A DNA stretch of 64,000 bases from Pyrus communis (taxonomy: Eukaryota; Streptophyta; Magnoliopsida; Rosales; Rosaceae), in assembly GCF_963583255.1 (NCBI RefSeq), contig NC_084814.1:22833262-22897261 (forward strand). The letters are read 5' to 3'. The notes under the pieces are model-generated. The model saw only the letters and a program-made list of their open reading frames with translations. It was not told the origin of the DNA and did not search any database. This document shows positions 50,035 through 61,811 of this stretch, piece after piece. The position numbers and the translations under genes are program-made. Position 1 is the first letter of the stretch; every line of letters starts with the position of its first letter.

Positions 50035-50745
50035 AACTCAAGATTCATCTCCAAAAGAATAAAATATTATGGAATTATGTTCATGTACTTTGCATTTGGT
50101 TGGTCATTATGTGAGGGACTAAATAATAGCCCTATGAGAAAGTATTTTTAAATAAAGAATGTCATGTCATATTCATATATTATTTTCAACTGAAACGGCT
50201 AAATATAGTTCCTCAATCATTTATTATTTTTAAGTTTATTCTTAACTTTATTGGTTAATTGAATTAAATTACTATATTAAAATAAAGTTATGCGGACATG
50301 ATTTTAAGTGCCATGACAACATTTTAAGTTTGTAATGTTTTTTGAACTTTTCAAATTTATTTGGTATTGTGACATATTTTATTAAATATTCTCGAAGTTA
50401 AGATATATTTACCCAATTTAATTTGAATGGACAAAGTAGATCGGAAACCTTGATTTGAAACTTTGCTTGAGATTAATTTGTTCTTCATATGAAATCATAC
50501 TCAATTACTCAGAAAGTGGGTTCTTGAGATAATAATACCCATTAACCCATTGATTAAGCAGCAACCACAGTCTTAAGATAGTAAATTAATAATTGGGATT
50601 ATTTGATGAGGGTCCTGGTGATATGAAGATATTAAGAAAGGCACACGTAGCTAATTAATCACGAATTTGTGCTTTTGTGTTGCTTTCAGTTTAGCTAATT
50701 GAAGACTTGCTTGCAGTTTAGCTTAATTGGATGTTTTGAAATCCG

Positions 50746-50944
50746 GAGGTAGATTCTCTGCCCTCCTATTTTTCGTGTCCTTCTGTTTGTGTGGTCATAA
50801 TTAAGCCACGTCAATATTTTATATTAATATTCTTTTTTATCTTATTATCTTTATAAAAAAATAATACAAACTATTAACATGATTTAACCTTAACCACACA
50901 AAATATAAAAACACGAAAAGTAAGAGGATAGAGAATTTGCCTCT
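50746..50944. mobile_element. Foldback MITE, family F, copy 2
   Basis: GGAGGTAGATTCTCTGCCCTCC and the reverse complement of the right end, AGAGGCAAATTCTCTATCCT, pair. TTTTTCGTGT and the internal GTGTGGT...TTAA...CATG layout match the element at 41941-42142. Confidence 0.8.
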
Positions 50945-51388
50945 GAAAAATCCAACCTTCGGATTTGAATCATTAACAAAACCTGGCAGCTGGGCCCATG
51001 AAACGGGCTGGAGGGGTGGCTGGAGTTAGCCAGCCGGATGGACTTTTGGTTGTTAGTCGCCAGGTGGGCTCCAATATTTATAGCCTAGCTTTTTACTGGA
51101 GACGAGTTTTTTGAGTAAATCGAATTATTTTTTTACTTTTAGACCTTTAGCTATTTTTATTGGAGATGGTCTTACTCTTTTTGTTTGATTGCTTGCAACA
51201 AGGTTTAGCAACAAGGTTTTGTACTCCTAAACCCTAAACCCTATAAAACTAACCCATAGATTGATTACTCAATATTTCTTTTTAATTTTTATGTGTAATT
51301 TATCTAAACAAGGTCTTGGAAGTTATTTAAGTTAGATACCCAATCTAAAGTTGGCAAACCAAAGAAAATAAACCTTATATATTATATT

Positions 51389-51530
51389 ATGAGTAATGCT
51401 AGGAAAACCAAAATCTTAAATCAAATTTTGTAAATTAAATGATGTGGTTGTTAATAATTGTATCATTATTTAATTATTGATTAACGTGCTTATTTTATAT
51501 TGGTGACATATTATTTGGTTTCAATAGCAT
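51389..51530. mobile_element. MITE, TAATGCTAGG family
   Basis: GAGTAATGCTAGGAAAACCA, TTGTAAATTAAATGATGTGG, TTGATTAACGTGCTTATTTT, TTGGTGACATATTATTTGG, in the same order as the copies near 45.1, 58.8 and 63.2 kb. Confidence 0.75.
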
Positions 51531-52738
51531 TTATTCTTATTTTATCATGAAGCATTTGATGTATCATCTGAATTTTTTGCAACTTGTACTAACGGGGGAA
51601 CCAGTGGCAAGGGGCAGAGCACTACGGCCATCTCTATTTGAAGGGGCTATGTTTAGCCTCGTTCAAAGTTATAGTTTTGCAAGAAATTGTTTTTAAATGA
51701 ACAATGTCAGACCATATTTATATACCATCTCTAACCGAATGGACTATTTTTTAGCCCCCTCAATAGTTTATTATTTTTAAGTTTGTTCTTTTACTTTATT
51801 GGTTAATTGAATTAAACTACCATATTAAAATAAGTTTATCCGGCCACTTAGTACTATGATCTAGTGATATTCCTCTTCAGCACTAACAATGGATCTCAAG
51901 TACAAGGAAAGATGTTGTTAACTAATTGAGTTACAAATATTTTATTGATTAATTACAATCAAGGATGAAGGAATTGGAACAGTGCAAGAGGTTTTTAAAA
52001 GCTTGAAGTGCATCTTTGTGCTAAGTGTTTTTTTTTTTTTTTTTTTGTACTTTTCTTAGTTTAAGAGCATTCCAAAATAGATATCAAAATGTCCAAATCA
52101 ACACTAACCGTAAAAAAAGACAGCAAGTAGCAACAATGTTTTTCAACAAAAAGTTCAAATCTGATGTGACATTACATGGATTGATAGTCATAATCCTTGC
52201 TACCAAAATTTAACGACGACTTCAAACATCTTTTTAATTGATTATTAAATGTATTTTATTAATTTTATTATTACTTTTTATTTTAAAACATTATTATAAT
52301 AATTTAGTGGAATAAAATAACAGTTTAATTTGATAGATATCAGATGAAAAGCAAAACTTTACATATTTAAGATTCGACATCTAAGATGCTTTAGAGTGCC
52401 AATAACGACTATTTTTTTTATAAAAGAAAGAGAATAGTTTCACATTTTCTTTAAGTCCCTGAAAACATTATCTATCATTTTTCTTCTTCTTAGAAATGTT
52501 ATCTGTAGATATGGAGTTGTCAGTTGTGTGGCAAATTACCAACCAGCCAATGGCCTTTCGACTTCGCCAAAAGACAAGTAAATTGGCAAATCTGATTTTC
52601 TCAACTCCCAACGGTCACATATAAATCTCTCTGTCTCTCTCTGTCTCTCTGACTTTTCATCTTCCTAAATTAAAACCATATTCATATCCATCTCTGCAGC
52701 AATTGAAGAGAGAGAAACGTCCAATAGAAATACTGGGC

Positions 52739-54819
52739 ATGCAGCTGATGAGGGCTTCTAGTTTTCATCCCCATCTTCTTCATCCCAAAAGCACTTCTAC
52801 CCCTCCCGCAAAAGCACTTTTTGGCTTAGAACAAGTCAACAGCAGAAGCGTAGTAAACATCAAAAGAAGAAATCAATATTATGGGATTGTGGCTTCAAGC
52901 AATTTGGCTTCACCACTTTGGGACAGTTGGAGGCCTGAGAAGGGTTCGGCTGCTCCTTCTCTCAGTGATATTGTCTGGCCTTCTGCAGGTAATTAGAATC
53001 ATAGAGATTAGAAATAATAACACCAATTAATCATGTGTTTAGCTGCATTAATGATGATCATTTGGTGAAAAATAGGGGCTTTTGCAGCAATGGCGTTATT
53101 GGGAAGGATGGATCAGATATTAGCACCAAAAGGAATTTCAATGACAATTGCACCATTAGGAGCTGTTTCCGCAGTCCTCTTTGCCACTCCTGCTGCTCCT
53201 GGTGCTCGGGTATTAATTGTTCTACTTTCTGAGTTTAAATTATGAAAGATTCTTGCATATAACTGATGATGTATTTATGATCCTGTAGAGCTCATCACGT
53301 GAGTTATGTAATAATATAATAGCATTAAAAATATATTTTTAAGTTTTATAATACTCATCACGTAATTTATGAAATGTTATTGTAGTATGTGACATAAACA
53401 CAAATTTCTTTCTCAAGTCATCCACAATTGCTTTTTGTTCTTTTATAATCTATTTGGTGAATGTGAGTCATAAGTTCCCTAGGTTTTGTTCTTTTACAAG
53501 TGTTTTTTGTTCTTTTATAATTTATTATTTTAATAAAAAAAAATAAGATTTATATCTCATATGATCAAGTATAATTTCTTTTTTTGCTTATTAATAAAAT
53601 TTCTTCGTATCACCGAAAACACGGAAAAGGTTTTGAAGAAAAGTGAGCCATATGTTGCTTTTGTTCTCCTTTAAGTAGACTACCTTGTTCATTTGAACAA
53701 CAAAAAAAATAGACTGCCTAGTTTCCCAAAAAAAAAAAAAAAAAAAAAAAAAATTACCTTGTTTGAGTAGTGAGTCAATGATAGACACGTGTACATGTAG
53801 ACAATTGGCGCAACTCCACTTGTAATGGACCTCATATGATGAAAATGGAATGTAGCAAAAATAAGTCCAGATTTTCTTCAAATTGGGCCTTATTTTGATC
53901 CAAACTTATATATGGGTATTGGTCACATTTGGACTGCTCATATAGGAAAATGTTGCAAAGTAAATGGGGAAATGTCAATTAGTCATAGCTGTTTTTGTAT
54001 ATAAGTTTGCCGAACTCTACAACTCTCATAAACAAACTTGTATCTCAAGTAATTAATTTTATTTGATATCCTCTGTTCAAATACCCCCTCTTCTCTATGC
54101 TTAGTCGTTTAGTATGTGAAAATACCTATATACCTAGGTCAGATAAAGGGTTAAACATATATTAAACGGCCATATGAAATAGTTGAACTTAAGTGCATCT
54201 TGGTCGAAAAAAGAAGTGGTCGCCTTAGATTTGACAGTTAAACAAATTTTCTATTCGTAAAACGGGGTCATTTCAATTTAAGATAATCAAAAGCATAGTG
54301 TATTGAAATAACACATTAATTCTCCTTTGTGATTTTGGCAGAAGTACAATATGTTCATGGCACAAATAGGTTGTGCAGCCATTGGGGTGCTTGCATTTTC
54401 CACATTTGGCCCTGGATGGCTTGCTAGAAGCTTTGCCCTAGCTGCATCCGTTGCCTTCATGATTTGCACACGTTCCACACATCCACCTGGTAATCCCTCC
54501 TTCCTGCTATATTTTTCATTAATCTCATTTTTCTGCTACTAAAATCAGTTGCACGATTCATTCTGTGTTCAATTTGTAGCTGCAAGCTTGCCTATACTCT
54601 TCATTGATGGAGCTAAGTTCCATAACCTGAGTTTTTGGTATGCTTTGTTCCCCGGCGCCACCGGATGCCTTCTTCTTTGTTTGCTTGTAAGTACTCTTAT
54701 ATACTAAACCCTAAACACATTTCAGTACTTCTAGTATGCAATGGCTGATCTCACTCTTTATCTCAATGTTTCTGCAGCAAGAGATAGTGTTATACTTGAA
54801 GGACAACTTCAAATTTTGA
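52739..54819 (+). CDS. NITR2;1: HPP-family integral membrane protein, plastid (nitrite transporter type), 5 exons, 226 aa
   Basis: Small polytopic membrane protein of the HPP family; plant members are reported to import nitrite across the chloroplast envelope. Exons: 52739-52988, 53076-53209, 54342-54489, 54580-54686, 54778-54819; phases agree. Residues 1 to about 55 are Ser/Arg/Lys-rich and low in acidic residues, as in a chloroplast transit peptide. Four or so hydrophobic segments follow (AFAAMALLG, APLGAVSAVLFATPAAPGA, IGCAAIGVLAFSTFGPGWLA, LPILFID...WYALFPGATGCLLLCLL). The family signature is THPPAA. Position two genes after the LRR kinase in Arabidopsis numbering (At5g62720 by recall) supports orthology. 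Intron 2 is 1132 bp and holds poly-A runs. Confidence 0.92.
53727..53752. repeat. Poly-A tract in intron 2 of the HPP gene
   Basis: A run of about 25 A at 53728-53752, probably the tail of an old retroposon; no body could be assigned. Confidence 0.7.
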
Positions 54820-56149
54820 TCATCTGGAAGCAAACACATGCTTTGGTACTCACATAGTTGGATACATCATACATTCATTCATCTCAAGTTCAATATTGGA
54901 GGAAATGCACCAATACTATAGAAATGAAAAGGGAAAGCTTGGGTATAACTAAAGGTCAGCAAGTTTTGGGTTCGACTAGCGCCAGATCTGCCAATGTACA
55001 CGTGAAATTAAGTCCAAGGGGCTTATTGCCCAAGATTTTGGTTGTAAAATGTGATCTAAAATTGTTCTCGCCTAGATGTGGTCCTAGTTTTTAAAAGTAG
55101 TGCATTGATGGTTCTTGGTTCTTGGTTCTTGAATTGATGTGAGAAAATATCTATATACCATGGTCCATGACTCCTTGAGAGTATATTTATTTTGTTGGGG
55201 GCTTATAAATTCATGAGTTTTTTCTTGCACCGCAAAAGAATTCTGCCCAAACAGAATCACTGATTTGTGGGGTAAAATGGAGGATAACAAGAACTATCAT
55301 CATCTAATTATATACAAAAGCCAAACAACTTCCAATTTTCCAAATCATAAAAGTGGGTGAGAGAGAGGGGACGGTAGAGAGAAAAGGGTCCAGGTGTATC
55401 AGAATTGATTACTTACGTTTTGGTCATGTTCTATGTATACTAATTATGATAAGTTTTTTTTCCTTGCAAGTAATACAAACCTATCACGATTTAATCCCAA
55501 AATCGTATTGGGATTCTTCTTTACGTTTGCACAAACAAATTCCTAATTAAGAAATCTATTCACAACAATTATCAAATTATATACAATTTGACACAGGTTA
55601 AAAAATTGTTTGTTAAGAATTAAATTCACTCCTAATATTTAATAAAATTCATGTTGAAAACCATGAACTTACTTAAAACATGATAAAAATGGTCGGAAAA
55701 CTTCATCGAGTACAACTTTTGGAGCATTCTATACACACGTATAAGATTGAGTAAGAGAAAGCATAAAAATGGATCAAAACCCTCCCTAGCTTTATAGCTC
55801 TCCTTTGTCAATCTATGCATTTGGTCATTCTCCAAACCTTACTATTCGGAGCCTAAAGATCAGGAACTTCTAAACCTTAATTTGTGTGAAAGAGATATAA
55901 ATGCTTTTAGTTTATGTGAGGTGGATTAACATAATGAGTTAATAATGACCGTTAGATTCAATTTAAGTAGTCTAAATTGCTGGATTCTTAAAATTTAAAA
56001 TGTGAGATTCCTAGTTGATTCTGTCCGGTCAATTTATATGTCAAACAAATTTACTAAATTTAAATGACATCCTTTGTCGACCATGAAGAAGAAACAAAAT
56101 AAAAACAAAGGCAAAGGATCGTGAAGATAAAATAAGGAGGAGGGAGAAG

Positions 56150-56720
56150 AAGAAATGGGCCGTGGGCCCATAGAAAGCAACCCTACACGTGGTGACGTAA
56201 GACTGATGGGAGACCGTGGTACCTGGACAGATGCGTCCACTCGCTCTCCCACCGGCAAACCCTCTGCTTTCTGGGCCCCACCGGGCCCACTTCCACTCCA
56301 TGCTTATCTGTGGCCTAAGCTTTATTACTAAAAATTGCATTAATAAACTGTTTGAACACCGCATGTGGTGGGGCCCGCCTAACTTTTGACCTGATCATCA
56401 TCCAATCAGGGCCGTCGATCTTGCGCAAGGCGTCGACGTCGGGTGGTGGCCCAACGAGCTGGCAGATTCCCCGGGGGGAAGGGTGGGGACGGTGTTTTCC
56501 ATCGTGATGTAATCGACGAGATCCGAGCATCGCAGCTGTACACGTGGCCAACACACGTCGAAACCCTAGCAGCTAGGGTTGTGAGGGTATGTGAAAAATC
56601 TCCAAATAAAGTGCCTCGACATTCGAGAACGACGGACACTTGGCATGTTATATATGGCCCATCTTGTAAGTGCCGTAAGATATGGGATGTAAAAGTGAGA
56701 AAATCTTCTCCTCCAAGTAT
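56150..56720. promoter_or_regulatory. GC-rich island with ABRE/G-box-like motifs, possible orphan promoter
   Basis: A locally GC-rich block in AT-rich DNA. It holds CCTACACGTGGTGACGTAAG at 56182 (an ACGTG core next to TGACG), CACGTGGCC at about 56540, and CCCCGGGG at about 56470. No conserved ORF on either strand. It could be the promoter of an unannotated short or non-coding transcript, a relict exon, or a decayed gene start. Confidence 0.3.
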
Positions 56721-58782
56721 GCTTTTGTTGCATTGTTGAAAGAAAAAAAAAAAAAACCGCTCTATGTGTGTATGAAACTATGAATGGGAGACGGAGTTAA
56801 CGAGAGATGACTTTTATTCTAAATAGTGTTTTTATCATCGAGTGATATTCTAATTTAGTTTATATAATATGAGAGAAGTAATCTTTTAAGTTGGTTATTT
56901 AACTCGTGTAATTATCGTTTTGTTTAGTTGTGTAGCGGACGATTTTTGATGAAACGATTACATTGCTTTCTTTGTGAATTCATACTAATTTTACAAATTA
57001 ATGTCTCAAATCGAAGCTCTTGAGTTGACTCAAACATATTATACTTTAAAGTCCTCTTTATGCTGATTAAATGGCCTTTCATTCTAACCAAAATTTTATT
57101 TGAACAAAAAAAAAATTTCCTAACCAAAATTTGCAAAACATCTTTTATATATATATATATACACACACACACAATGTATATGTATATATTCTCTTTTTAG
57201 ATGGGGTAGGTGAGGTGAACAAACATTTCTTACAATAATATTATAGCCTACAAAATTTTGCATGCATTAAGTTGTGCATTTTAATTTGTATAATTTAATG
57301 AGATGACTTTGAGCTACAAACCTTTTGATTTTCTATTAGTTTTCTATCAAACACAAGCTTTAAATTAAAAGATGAGAACACTCCAAAAACCATAGGAAAA
57401 ATTTGCCATTTAAAAAAAAATGTGTATGAAACCTCTTGGTTAATCCCATGGATTTGTCCCAAGTAAACAGACGTGTACAAAATCGGAAAGTAAACAAAGT
57501 TAGAGTCCATGCTAAGCTGTGTTTTGAAATTTAACATGCATTTTATTATTGCATTTGAAAATTATTATTTGACAATTAGGTCATAACCTTGGGTTCTGAT
57601 GGATTTTTGAAGTTGGATTAGCCATCTAGAACATCAGTGTGAAAACTGTTGTGCATATGCAGACGATTCCGCATGTTTAATATTTTTAAAAAGTGATGCA
57701 GGAGAGATTATTTATTTAAATTATATTTTATAAATCATATAATTTAATGGTTGATGATTGAACGTAAAAATAAATAAATAAATTTGCAAATATTCTCACA
57801 AAACTTAAGTTCGAATTTGACCCTTGAATGGTAAAAGGACTTGTGTGCTCCGTTAAATCACTCAAGTAATGTTAAATTGTTTTTTAAATGAGGGGGCCAA
57901 ATGCCAATGGTGAATTGGTGGCACGCGTGACAGAGATGTTTTGCAAAGATTATCAAAATAATGCTTCTTCACGTTTCTAATTGTATCATGACCTGAGAAA
58001 TGGTCGTATATAAAAGACTATAAGATTCCCCGACTTTGCCCAACACAATGGAGAACCATGAGAGGAAGCAACCACATTCTACGACGAATTAAGGCAGTTC
58101 TCACACTGAATATGATTAAAATAAAATTAGATGAGATTAAAATATAAGAGATCTTATGTTTTTGTGAAAACTGTCAAATAGATGACGTGGTTTGAGTGCT
58201 CCTACACGAGTTCTTCTCTTCACCGCCAAGGAAGGAGATTCCATTTGACTAAGGGTGAGAAGCATAAGATTTCGTATTATTGAGGTTCAAGATAAATTTA
58301 TTTTCACACATCTAATGATCACCTCATTGATCACATTACTCATAAAAATTTATCAAACGCAAAAGGAAAATTTGATGTGCCTCCTTAATGTATCTAAAAA
58401 ACATTTGTCAAAATGTTCTGCCTTGATTTGAAATGCATGTGGTCCTTCAACCAATCCCTTTCTTTGCCCGAGCAAAATGGGTAAATTGGTGGATAGTGAG
58501 CACACCTATTTTTGGTGGCACAAGCTGTAGTTCCCAACTTCCCAACAAAGAAAGGCAGCACCAATGCACTCGTCGCTAATTTGACAAGTTTGATCCAATT
58601 TGCTAAAGAAATCACACAAGAGAAGCTCCTCGAACACACTTAACCTTATTGGCAATTTGGCTAAGATCATAGTTTTCAACATGAGAAAAGCAAGAACATC
58701 ATTTGATGGGTTTGTGTGTCAAATTGTTCCTCCCTTTCACTTAATGGGATCTTTTCTAATTGATATGGTAATCATAATAGTA

Positions 58783-58950
58783 ATGCTAGGTAGACTAATT
58801 TTTTTAATCACATTGCAAATTATGTGATATGTCACCAATAAAAAATAAACACGTTAATCAACACTTAAGTAATAATCAAATCATCAACAATCAAGCCATA
58901 TAGTTTACCAAATATGATTCAAATAGATGATCTCCATAGCATTAACCTAA
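58783..58950. mobile_element. MITE, TAATGCTAGG family
   Basis: GTAATGCTAGGTAGACTAAT, TATGTGATATGTCACCAATA, AACACGTTAATCAACACTTA, ATCAAATCATCAACAATCAA, ending CATAGCATTA, which inversely matches the start. Confidence 0.75.
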
Positions 58951-59489
58951 TCATATTTTATATCACCAGTTCTGGTAGCCATTTTCCCAAGAATCTAAAT
59001 CCAAAACGAAACCAAGAGTACTGATTACATGGAAAGGAGGAAGAGTTATGAACTTTATGGGTTAGCAACTTCAGGAGTTATGCGTGAGAGAAAAACTTCA
59101 GTCGAGTTACCCTTTTACATTACTTCAGAGACACACACAAGAGGACTTGCATTTTTGTAAACCCTACTAACGAAGGATTTGCTTTCCTTATTTGCATCTT
59201 GAATAGACAAACGTGATGGAGCAACCCAACTGAAGTTTTTCGCCTTTATCTTTTGGCCTCCACCATACAAAGGAAAGAAAAAGCAGAAAACAAATGGAAA
59301 GAAAATAAAATGGATGACACACCATCATGAAGTTGACCCCCACAATATGAAAGAAAGAAAGAGCAATACCTTTGGATGCTTTGCTTCGCTCAGCTTCACA
59401 AGAAATCTGTGCAACCGGACTTTAATTGTAGCTAGCAATGGTACATGGAAGTCAACTGAAAATTTCTGTGTATGTAATATGTATACATG

Positions 59490-59494
59490 CACGC

Positions 59495-59531
<37 letters not shown>
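59490..59531. repeat. (CA)n(TA)n microsatellite
   Basis: CA dinucleotides (about 15 units) followed by a short TA run. Confidence 0.9.
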
Positions 59532-60138
59532 AACATACACAGAACTTCAATAATACAGATCAGGATGTGTGGAAATCGTATAAAAAAAAAGCTCAAGATA
59601 GCAAAACACCATTGAACATAAGTTGGCTCTGGAAGTCAATGTCTCGATGAAATAGGAAGATGAACTAGTACAAAAGGTCCAATTGAGTTTACTTACATGC
59701 CAATCATCTGCACCTCTTTTGGTTTAACATTCCGCAACTGATTTGAAGCTTGAAAAGTTTCTTGGTATGCAAGAAACGGCAAGCGATATCTGTATAGAAG
59801 CATAAAGAGGAACTAGCTAGGGCTCGCGTTTAAAACTCGTTTCATGACATTTTTAAACAAAAATATGAAATGAGAGGCATTCCCATCAAGCTTCCTTAAC
59901 AAGAGAACTTTATTTAATTACATGAAATTCCATACAAAAATGGTCCATTAAACACTAATTAAGAGCCCCATGAAAAACAAGATTACAACGGGGCAAATAC
60001 CACCATCTATTGAAACCTTGTTCCCACCACCACATCTGGATCGGGGTGCGCCATTTTGCTTGGACTTATTTTCACTTTTATGCCATACTTTAAACAAAGA
60101 TGGTAATACCCCGGGGATTCGGATTTGCCAGAAGAAAC

Positions 60139-61811
60139 TTAGTAAGACCAGGACCAAAAGGCGTGATCTTCCACCGGGAATGCGTAATTACATGAATTCG
60201 CAGGCGTATCGGAGTAATCAACATCTTCAATCTTTGGGAAGATGTATGGAGGCAGCAGGCTTTTGGTAAAGTTATCTTCTTCATCTTGGGAAAGGTCAGA
60301 CTGTTCAGGTTCAAAAGCATACGAAGAATCACCAGGCTCCAAGAGTGAAGAGTGAACTGCATCCGTGTAATGTGAGCTGACTGAGTCAAATATATCACTC
60401 CTGCCTGAACTAAGATCTTCCTGCTTGGAGGCCACAGCTGAGACTTTTGATACTTCGCCTTCAGAGACCGTGTCAGCAATTGGCTTCTGCGGCGGTTCTT
60501 GAGATAATCTGTTGGTATCAGATAGTTCTGAATTTCCCCCCTCTTTCTCTTTGAGATGAAGCTTGTCTGAGAGGACAGTAACCTGATGACCAATTCAGAC
60601 ATATCATGTCAAATTCGAAGGCAAAATACTACAAATGGAAAAATTAAGGCAGGGAATCACAGATATCAATCGCTACCTCGGCCTTCAGTTTATCATTCTC
60701 CTTGGAAAGGCTTTCACAATCAGCCTTGAGATTATTGTGGTTGGCTTGCAACTCCTCATAATCCTTCTCAAGCTGTTTTGTCTTCCACCTTGCGCGGCGG
60801 TTCTGGAACCATATCGCAACCTGCCGAGGCTGCAAGCCAAGGTCCTTTGCAAGCAGGACTTTCCTCTCCGGTTCCAGTTTGTTTTCCACGTCAAAGCTTT
60901 TTTCGAGAAACTGGACTTGATCAGCGGTTAGCCGCCTCTTCTTCCCAGGTTGATGGAGATACTCATCCAAGTCATCGTCCCCGTTATCTTCGTGCTCATA
61001 CTGGCGGAACAATGACCTATTCGATCCACTTCCTCCACGAACATCTTCGAAACTCACCATCGATCTTGAACCTGAACAAGATATATTCGTTAATTAGAAT
61101 ACCATCTTCCAAAATAATACCACACACATGAACAGCATCTCACCACACAATTTTCCTCTACAAATCATATGGATTATATCTAAAAACGAACATAAACACT
61201 CACTCCATGATCAGCTCTGATCACAAAGTGTGTGTTTGTTTTGGCAGCTGATTATTCTACGATTCCGAATTCCGAAATAATTAACATAATTATAACCAGA
61301 ATGATGAACAGGGGCCTGGACTATATGCAAATTTTAATTTTTGCTTAATTCACACACAAGTTTAGCAGCAACATATACATATCAACATATCCATATATAC
61401 CAAAAGACTAAATATTTAAGGAGAACATAAACACTGAAAAATTAGTGATAAATCAACCCAACACTTTTTTGCGCAAGGATGACACGCATATATCGAGAAA
61501 TAGCCAGATATGTGGTCACATATCCTAGCTAGGGTGTTGGGTTCAAAAATTTCATGTGTAATAGTTTCAAATCATTGCCCTCACCTTAATAATAATAATA
61601 AATTTTTTTTCCAAAAAAAATCAGCCCGAATAATAAAAATCAGAAACAGAGTATACAAAGAGAGTAAAATAGTACCGAGAAAAGAAGCAGACGAAGAATT
61701 TGATGACCCAGAAAGGAATAGAGAATCAAGACGCTCAGAACCCCTCTGGTTCTGAAACAAAGCACTTAGGCCGGACGAACTTCCGCCGCCGTAGACCCTC
61801 CCGCCGGACAT
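60139..61811 (-). CDS. HD-Zip class I transcription factor (ATHB1/HAT5-like), 3 exons, 324 aa
   Basis: Nuclear DNA-binding regulator; HD-Zip I proteins bind CAATNATTG sites as dimers and act in light, drought and leaf development responses. Exons on the minus strand: 61811-61676, 61071-60677, 60582-60139; phases agree. N-terminus [10 protein letters not shown]...[16 protein letters not shown] is typical of the ATHB1-like clade. Acidic stretch 71-82, homeodomain about 87-145 with [20 protein letters not shown] and [10 protein letters not shown]. The leucine zipper directly follows with Leu at 146, 153, 160, 167, 174 and 181. The C-terminus AFWSWSY is an aromatic AHA-type activation motif. An upstream in-frame ATG at 61826 is possible but less likely. 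The GA-rich leader lies at about 62090-62170. Confidence 0.95.

Larger units (their letters stand above)
50035..52738. other. Intergenic with MITEs, SDR array to HPP gene
   Basis: Holds the foldback at 50746-50944, a MITE at 51389-51530, and T/A homopolymers (about 52029-52046). 50140-50340 and 51690-51860 share CTTTATTGGTTAATTGAATTAAA and neighbouring sequence, so a piece was duplicated. CT-rich DNA with CTCTGTCTCTC at about 52628 probably belongs to the HPP gene leader. Confidence 0.6.
54820..60138. other. Intergenic, HPP gene to HD-Zip gene
   Basis: No gene recognised. Contains a GC-rich island at 56150-56720 (separate entry), TA/CA microsatellites at about 57145-57175, a MITE at 58783-58950 and a CA/TA microsatellite at about 59490-59531. 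Frames in this interval lack domain signatures. The last few hundred bases are the 3' flank of the HD-Zip gene. Confidence 0.55.

Noticed and set aside
56041..56739. Several 75-107-codon frames in the GC-rich island
   Set aside because: GC-rich DNA gives chance open frames; none shows a domain or splice-consistent continuation.
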